This document shows, piece by piece, positions 59,841 to 64,000 of a DNA stretch of 64,000 nt. The position numbers and the translations under genes were made by a program. The stretch spans positions 124,001 through 188,000 of the forward strand of contig CBDCFT010000013.1 of assembly GCA_965216365.1 (NCBI GenBank), given 5' to 3'. How positions within the stretch are numbered: position 1 is the first letter of the stretch; each line of letters starts with the position of its first letter. The notes under the pieces are model-generated. The model did no database searches. It was not told the DNA's origin and saw only the letters and a program-made list of their open reading frames with translations. The DNA is from CBDCFT01 sp965216365 (lineage in GTDB: Bacteria > Pseudomonadota > Gammaproteobacteria > Arenicellales > CBDCFT01).

Positions 59841-62282
59841 ATGGCTGCCCGCAAAAAAAAATCCTCTAAATCCAGAAAAAAACCAACAAAAAAGGCCCGC
59901 CCTAGTCTGTTTCGGGGTTTGTTGTTGCGTGCTTTTATTCTCCTGCTGGTCGCCGCTGTTGGTTATGTCGTGTATCTCGATATCAGTCTGCGCAAGCATT
60001 TTGAGGGCAAGCGTTGGGCGTTACCGGCGCACGTCTACGCCCGCCCGTTCGAACTGTACGCCGGTCTTGGTGCTACCAAAGATGACCTGATTGCCGAATT
60101 AAACGCACTGGGCTATCGGTTGAGCGCCAGCGCGGCGAGCGCCGGGAGCTATGCGGTCAACAACCGAAGTGTCCATGTCGTCACGCGCGCTTTCGATTAC
60201 TGGGATGGGCGTCAAGCCGAAGTGTCGCTGGAAGTGCGATTCGATGGTGCGGGCATCAGGTCGTTGCGTGATCGTAACAGCGGGTCGGACATCCCGGTGC
60301 TGCGTTTGGAGCCGCGTTTGATCAGCAGTATCTCGCCAGCTCATCATGAGGACCGTAAGCTGGTGCAGTTGCACGAAGTACCGGAAGATTTATTAACCGC
60401 TTTACTGGTGACGGAAGATCGCAACTTCATGTTCCATTTTGGCGTTGATCCACGCGGTTTGATGCGCGCCGTCGTGGCGAACCTGCGTTCACGCGCCCTC
60501 GTGCAAGGCGGCAGTACATTGACCCAGCAGTTGATAAAAAATATGTACCTCACCACGGATCGAACGCTGCAACGCAAGCTGGTAGAGATGGTGATGGCGG
60601 TGTTGCTGGAGTTGCATTACGACAAACACGAAATCCTCGAAGCCTATATCAACGAGGTGTTTCTCGCCCAGGCCGGTAAACGGGCGATTCACGGATTCGG
60701 TCTCGCCAGCCAGTATTATTTTGGCCGGCCAATCAGTGAACTGGCTGTACATGAAAGCGCGTTGCTGGTGGGCATGGTAAAAGGACCGTCTTTATACGAA
60801 CCGCGGCGCAATCCCGAACGCGCATTAGCGCGGCGTAATCTGGTTTTACAAACCATGGCCAATGAAGGTCATATTGATGCGAACACGCTCGCAGCCATCG
60901 CCCAACGCAATCTCGGTGTGACAGCAAAACCAGCGGCGAGCAATCGCTACCCCTCCTTTATCGATCTGGTGCGGCGTCAGCTGCAGGACGAGTACCAGGA
61001 AGAAGATTTGCGCGCCGAAGGTCTGGCCGTGTTCACGACGTTGAATGCCAACGTCCAGTCAGCGGCGGAAGCCGCGGTTAAAAAAACACTGGCCAGTTTT
61101 GAAAAAACCCGCAACCTTAAGACCGGCACCTTGCAGGCTGCGGTTGTTGTGGCGCGGGTCGACAATGGCGAAGTGGTGGCACTGGTAGGCGGCCGTGACT
61201 CCGGGTTTGGTGGCTTCAATCGCGCGCTCGATGCGGCCAGACCGGTTGGCTCATTGGTTAAACCGGCGGTGTATTTGACCGCGCTGGAACAAAGCGACCG
61301 GTTTACTCTGTCGAGCCGGGTCGAAGATGCGCCGGTTGCGATTCAACAGCAGGGCGCGCCGGACTGGCGACCGCAAAACTATGACAAGTTGTTTCACGGC
61401 GACGTCGATTTACTCACAGCGTTGTCCAAGTCCTACAATGTTCCCACGGTGAAACTCGGTGTCGGTGTCGGTGTGGAGACCGTTGTCGATACCTTGCACC
61501 GGCTGGGGATTGAATCGAATATAAACCCGTTCCCGTCGTTATTGCTCGGTGCGGCGGAATTGTCGCCACTGGAAATGACCCAGATGTATCAAACCCTGGC
61601 AGCGGGTGGTTTTCGCGCGCCCATGCGTTCCATACTTTCCGTTTTAAGCAGCCGCAACGAGCCGTTGTCGCGTTACGCTCTATCGGTGCAACAGACCGTC
61701 GATCCCGCACCGGCTTATCTGATTGCGTATGCCCTGCAGCAGGTCGTGCGCACCGGGACGGCCAAGAGTTTGAATACGCGTTTTGCTCCCGAGTTAGGTT
61801 TGGCCGGAAAGACCGGTACGACGGATGGTTACCGTGATAGTTGGTTCGCGGGTTTTTCCGGTAACTACGTGGCTGTCGTTTGGATTGGGCGCGATGACAA
61901 TAAGCCGGTGGGTTTAAGCGGCGCCTCCGGCGCACTGCAGGTTTGGGCGAACATGATGGCGCGCGTGGATTTGCAACCGTTGAATTTGATTCAGCCTTTA
62001 GATGTCGAATGGGTAGACATCGACCGCCAAACCGGTTTGCTGGCTGATCGTGGCTGTGAAAACGTGACCAACATGCCTTTTGTGCAGGGCACAACACCAC
62101 AGGAGTTATCACCCTGTGCCGGTGGTTTGGCGAGTCTGGATAATATTAAACTGCCTAGATTGGATAGACCCATCGAACGCAGCGACATCAAGCGTTGGTT
62201 TAAAAATTTATTTAAAGGAAAATCCAATCGTTCCAGTTCAAGGCAGAATAATCAAAAACGCAGAATAGAGGATCGCAAGTAA
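59841..62282 (+). CDS. mrcB: Penicillin-binding protein 1B (bifunctional peptidoglycan synthase)
   Basis: PBP1B polymerises and crosslinks peptidoglycan in the periplasm. The 813-residue protein has a short basic cytoplasmic end (KKKSSKSRKKPTKKARPS), one membrane helix (about 28-51), and a UB2H-like region. The GT51 domain has the catalytic E192 in VTEDRNFMFHFGVD and GGSTLTQQLIKNMYL. The transpeptidase has S471 in SLVKP, SYN (SKSYNVPTVKL) and KTGTTDG starting at K657. The C-terminus is basic and disordered. The TPR lipoprotein gene follows 17 nt later. Confidence 0.96.
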   Translation: MAARKKKSSKSRKKPTKKARPSLFRGLLLRAFILLLVAAVGYVVYLDISLRKHFEGKRWALPAHVYARPFELYAGLGATKDDLIAELNALGYRLSASAASAGSYAVNNRSVHVVTRAFDYWDGRQAEVSLEVRFDGAGIRSLRDRNSGSDIPVLRLEPRLISSISPAHHEDRKLVQLHEVPEDLLTALLVTEDRNFMFHFGVDPRGLMRAVVANLRSRALVQGGSTLTQQLIKNMYLTTDRTLQRKLVEMVMAVLLELHYDKHEILEAYINEVFLAQAGKRAIHGFGLASQYYFGRPISELAVHESALLVGMVKGPSLYEPRRNPERALARRNLVLQTMANEGHIDANTLAAIAQRNLGVTAKPAASNRYPSFIDLVRRQLQDEYQEEDLRAEGLAVFTTLNANVQSAAEAAVKKTLASFEKTRNLKTGTLQAAVVVARVDNGEVVALVGGRDSGFGGFNRALDAARPVGSLVKPAVYLTALEQSDRFTLSSRVEDAPVAIQQQGAPDWRPQNYDKLFHGDVDLLTALSKSYNVPTVKLGVGVGVETVVDTLHRLGIESNINPFPSLLLGAAELSPLEMTQMYQTLAAGGFRAPMRSILSVLSSRNEPLSRYALSVQQTVDPAPAYLIAYALQQVVRTGTAKSLNTRFAPELGLAGKTGTTDGYRDSWFAGFSGNYVAVVWIGRDDNKPVGLSGASGALQVWANMMARVDLQPLNLIQPLDVEWVDIDRQTGLLADRGCENVTNMPFVQGTTPQELSPCAGGLASLDNIKLPRLDRPIERSDIKRWFKNLFKGKSNRSSSRQNNQKRRIEDRK

Positions 62283-62299
62283 TCAAACGGATTCAAATT

Positions 62300-62728
62300 A
62301 TGAATAAAAACTTCAAACGCTTTACCCTGGCATTGCTGGTGCTGGCACTCACCAGCTGCGCAGCGCCGCTACGGATCCCGACGGATGACGGCCCGATTGT
62401 CTACGACTCTAACCCCGCAGTTGTGGCGTTGCTTTCAGACGCCGAACGTGAGACTGGCGCCGGCGACCTGGATCGAGCCGCAGCGGCGTTGGAACGCGCG
62501 TTGAGTATTGACCCCGGCGATGCTATGGCCTGGCATCGGCTGGCTAAATTGCGCATGCAGCAAGGAGCGATTAACCAGGCGATAAGCCTCGCTAACAAAT
62601 CGAGCCAGCTTGCAAACGATACGCCGGCTTTGCGACGGGCAAACTGGCGATTGATTGCCGAAGCGTATGATGAAAAAGGCGACATCGCCAAGGCCCGACA
62701 GGCGAGAGAAAGGTCGGTGAGTGATTAG
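62300..62728 (+). CDS. TPR-containing lipoprotein
   Basis: The 142-residue protein has a lipobox LTSC (Cys20) after a hydrophobic signal (LALLVLALTSC). The rest is TPR-like (ETGAGDLDRAAAALERALSIDPGDAMAWHRLAKLRMQQG, EAYDEKGDIAKARQARERS). It may help cell-wall synthase activity, given its place 17 nt after mrcB, in analogy with PBP1B-associated lipoproteins, but this is inferred. It has no known family name that I can assign. Confidence 0.8.
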   Translation: MNKNFKRFTLALLVLALTSCAAPLRIPTDDGPIVYDSNPAVVALLSDAERETGAGDLDRAAAALERALSIDPGDAMAWHRLAKLRMQQGAINQAISLANKSSQLANDTPALRRANWRLIAEAYDEKGDIAKARQARERSVSD

Positions 62729-62872
62729 TTTTATGTTTTACCCAGTGGAATGTGTTTCTCCATCTGCCAAGTAATAATCTGAACTCTGACTTTCGGAGAA
62801 TGCCAAGGGTTTATCGATTGTTGTAACAGGCGCGCCTCACGGCGATAATTTGGTTATCCTTGTGCGAGTGAC

Positions 62873-62899
62873 TATCGCGGCGAGAGCGCCACTCCCACA
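62873..62899 (-). repeat. REP-like element
   Basis: Read leftward the sequence TGTGGGAGTGGCG followed by CTCTCGCCGCGATA resembles REP elements of Pseudomonas and other gammaproteobacteria (TGTGGGAG-then hairpin-CGCGA). GGCG/CGCC pair in a small hairpin. Only one copy was seen. It lies in the 350-nt space before leuS. Confidence 0.55.
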
Positions 62900-62984
62900 A
62901 GATTATTTAAACTCATTCTTCTACCACAGAGGTGAAATAATTTCTTTCTCCTCGTATTCAAGCAAACCGACGTGTAACCAGCAG

Positions 62985-63002
62985 GGCGGAACACGTTCCG
63001 CC
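62985..63002. repeat. Perfect palindrome in the leuS upstream region
   Basis: GGCGGAAC-AC-GTTCCGCC, 8-bp arms around two bases. It lies 77 nt before the leuS start. It may be an operator or a leader hairpin. Nothing else was recognised in 62729-63078 apart from the REP-like element. Confidence 0.4.
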
Positions 63003-63078
63003 GAATGAAGATATAACGTAGAATCGCGCGTTTCCGTAATAACCCGCGCCCAGCGCATCCCAAACTAAAACACAATCA

Positions 63079-64000
63079 ATGCAAGACCAGTATCAGCCCG
63101 GGCAAATCGAACCAGCAGTTCAGCAATATTGGAACGAACAAAATAGCTTTCGCGTGACGGAAGACCCGTCGCGGGAGAAATACTATTGCCTGTCTATGTT
63201 CCCTTACCCGTCCGGGCGTTTGCACATGGGGCATGTGCGTAATTACACCATCGGTGACGTCATTAGCCGTCATCAGCGCATGCTGGGTAAAAATGTCTTG
63301 CAGCCGATGGGTTGGGATGCATTCGGTTTACCGGCTGAAAACGCCGCCATCGATAACAAAGTGCCGCCGGCCAAATGGACTTACGACAATATCGAGTACA
63401 TGAAAAGCCAGCTCAAACGTCTGGGTTTTTCCTATGACTGGGAACGCGAGCTGGCGACTTGCAAACCGGATTATTACCGCTGGGAGCAATGGCTGTTCAC
63501 CCGTCTGTTTGAGAAAGGCATTGCCTACAAGGAATTGGCCGAGGTCAATTGGGATCCGGTGGAGCAGACGGTTTTGGCCAATGAGCAGGTAATCGATGGA
63601 CGTGGCTGGCGTTCGAACGCACCGGTGGAAAAACGAAAAATACCGCATTGGTTTCTGCGCATCACTGACTATGCCGAGGAATTACTCGCCTGTCTGAACA
63701 ATCTCGAAGGGTGGCCGGAGTCGGTTAAAAAAATGCAGCAAGACTGGATCGGCCGCTCCGAAGGTTTGGAAGTGGATTTTGCCTTGGTCGACCCATCGTT
63801 AAACAATGGAAACCCCTTGCGCATTTTTACCACCCGTCCGGACACGATTTTTGGTGCGACATTTATGGCGGTGGCGGCGGATCATCCGCTCGCGTTAGCG
63901 GTTGCCCAAGCTGACGGGGAAATCGCCGGGTTTCTGGCCGAGTGCCGACAACAAGGCACCAGCGAAGTAGAAATGCAAGCCGTTGAAAAACGCGGCATGC
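63079..64000 (+). CDS. leuS: Leucyl-tRNA synthetase (partial, runs off the right edge)
   Basis: LeuS charges tRNA-Leu. The visible 307 residues start MQDQYQPGQIEPAVQQYWNE and show the class I HIGH-type motif LHMGHVRNYTIGDVISR (H49 to H52), PMGWDAFGLPAENAAI, DWERELATC, and the start of the editing domain (IGRSEGLEVDFALV, IFTTRPDTIFGATFMAVAADHPLA). ATG at 63079 is the usual start. The KMSKS motif and anticodon domain lie beyond the window. mrcB and the lipoprotein are upstream on the same strand. Confidence 0.97.
   Translation, partial: MQDQYQPGQIEPAVQQYWNEQNSFRVTEDPSREKYYCLSMFPYPSGRLHMGHVRNYTIGDVISRHQRMLGKNVLQPMGWDAFGLPAENAAIDNKVPPAKWTYDNIEYMKSQLKRLGFSYDWERELATCKPDYYRWEQWLFTRLFEKGIAYKELAEVNWDPVEQTVLANEQVIDGRGWRSNAPVEKRKIPHWFLRITDYAEELLACLNNLEGWPESVKKMQQDWIGRSEGLEVDFALVDPSLNNGNPLRIFTTRPDTIFGATFMAVAADHPLALAVAQADGEIAGFLAECRQQGTSEVEMQAVEKRGM

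Noticed and set aside
1..64000. CRISPR array, tRNA or rRNA genes
   Set aside because: No regularly spaced repeats and no cloverleaf or rRNA-like sequence were seen in the intergenic regions read.

Overview
The window is a 64 kb piece of a gammaproteobacterial chromosome. Base composition looks balanced to mildly GC-rich. The evidence is gene order and gene type: aroQ-accB-accC-prmA-(zinc-ribbon/DUF3426 gene)-fis-purH-purD and rpe-gph-trpE-trpG-trpC-OsmC follow blocks known from Pseudomonas and relatives. The cell uses Gram-negative envelope machinery (PBP1B, RND efflux, outer-membrane barrel) and aerobic-type ubiquinone and heme genes, and it makes polyhydroxybutyrate with a class III (PhaE/PhaC) synthase. 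I cannot name the genus. No tRNA, rRNA, CRISPR array, insertion sequence or prophage was seen.

Layout. 0-3.4 kb: start of a probable waaA, then hemF, tsaC, purE, purD (all leftward). 3.5-7.1 kb: a SEC-C protein facing purH. 7.1-13.3 kb: fis, a huge acidic zinc-ribbon/DUF3426 protein, prmA, accC, accB, aroQ (leftward). 13.5-16.2 kb: fxsA, then groS-groL behind a sigma-70 promoter overlapped by a CIRCE operator. 16.4-22.2 kb: ubiB, ubiJ, ubiE, a DUF971 gene, hemB, and an adenylate kinase with a long lysine-rich tail. 22.5-25 kb: a TraB/GumN protein, argE, a small conserved gene. 25-29 kb: a tyrosine/homogentisate catabolic operon (hppD, a VOC protein, an FAH-family hydrolase, maiA) with a divergent Lrp/AsnC regulator. 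30.4-35.1 kb: PHB genes phaA-phaB-phaR leftward and phaE-phaC rightward from one intergenic region. 35.3-42.7 kb: a DUF4336 gene and a tripartite RND pump whose TolC-like part carries an N-terminal substrate-binding-protein-like domain. 42.7-47.7 kb: a HEPN-like protein, a HIT protein, a Spy/CpxP protein with a two-component system, and an outer-membrane barrel. 47.9-57.6 kb: a DegQ-like protease, rpe, gph, a trp leader peptide with trpE, a voltage-gated channel, trpG, trpC, an OsmC protein, an AI-2E-type permease, a radical SAM protein and a MarR regulator. 58-64 kb: cfa, a DUF2007 protein, mrcB, a TPR lipoprotein and the start of leuS.

Two themes stand out. First, six conserved genes (hemF, ubiE, argE, the FAH gene, the DegQ-like protease, rpe) carry nine single-base indels, mostly an extra base in a homopolymer run. 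Correcting them restores full-length proteins every time, so they look like sequence errors rather than real decay. Second, several conserved clusters are altered: dusB is missing before fis, trpD is missing between trpG and trpC, a channel gene sits between trpE and trpG, and homogentisate dioxygenase is missing from the tyrosine operon where a small VOC metalloprotein sits instead.

The least expected individual items are the adenylate kinase with a histone-H1-like tail, the substrate-binding/TolC fusion, the leader peptide ending Trp-Trp-stop in front of trpE, and a possible short structured RNA with its own terminator upstream of adk. No clearly new multi-gene system was found; the best leads are listed as findings.
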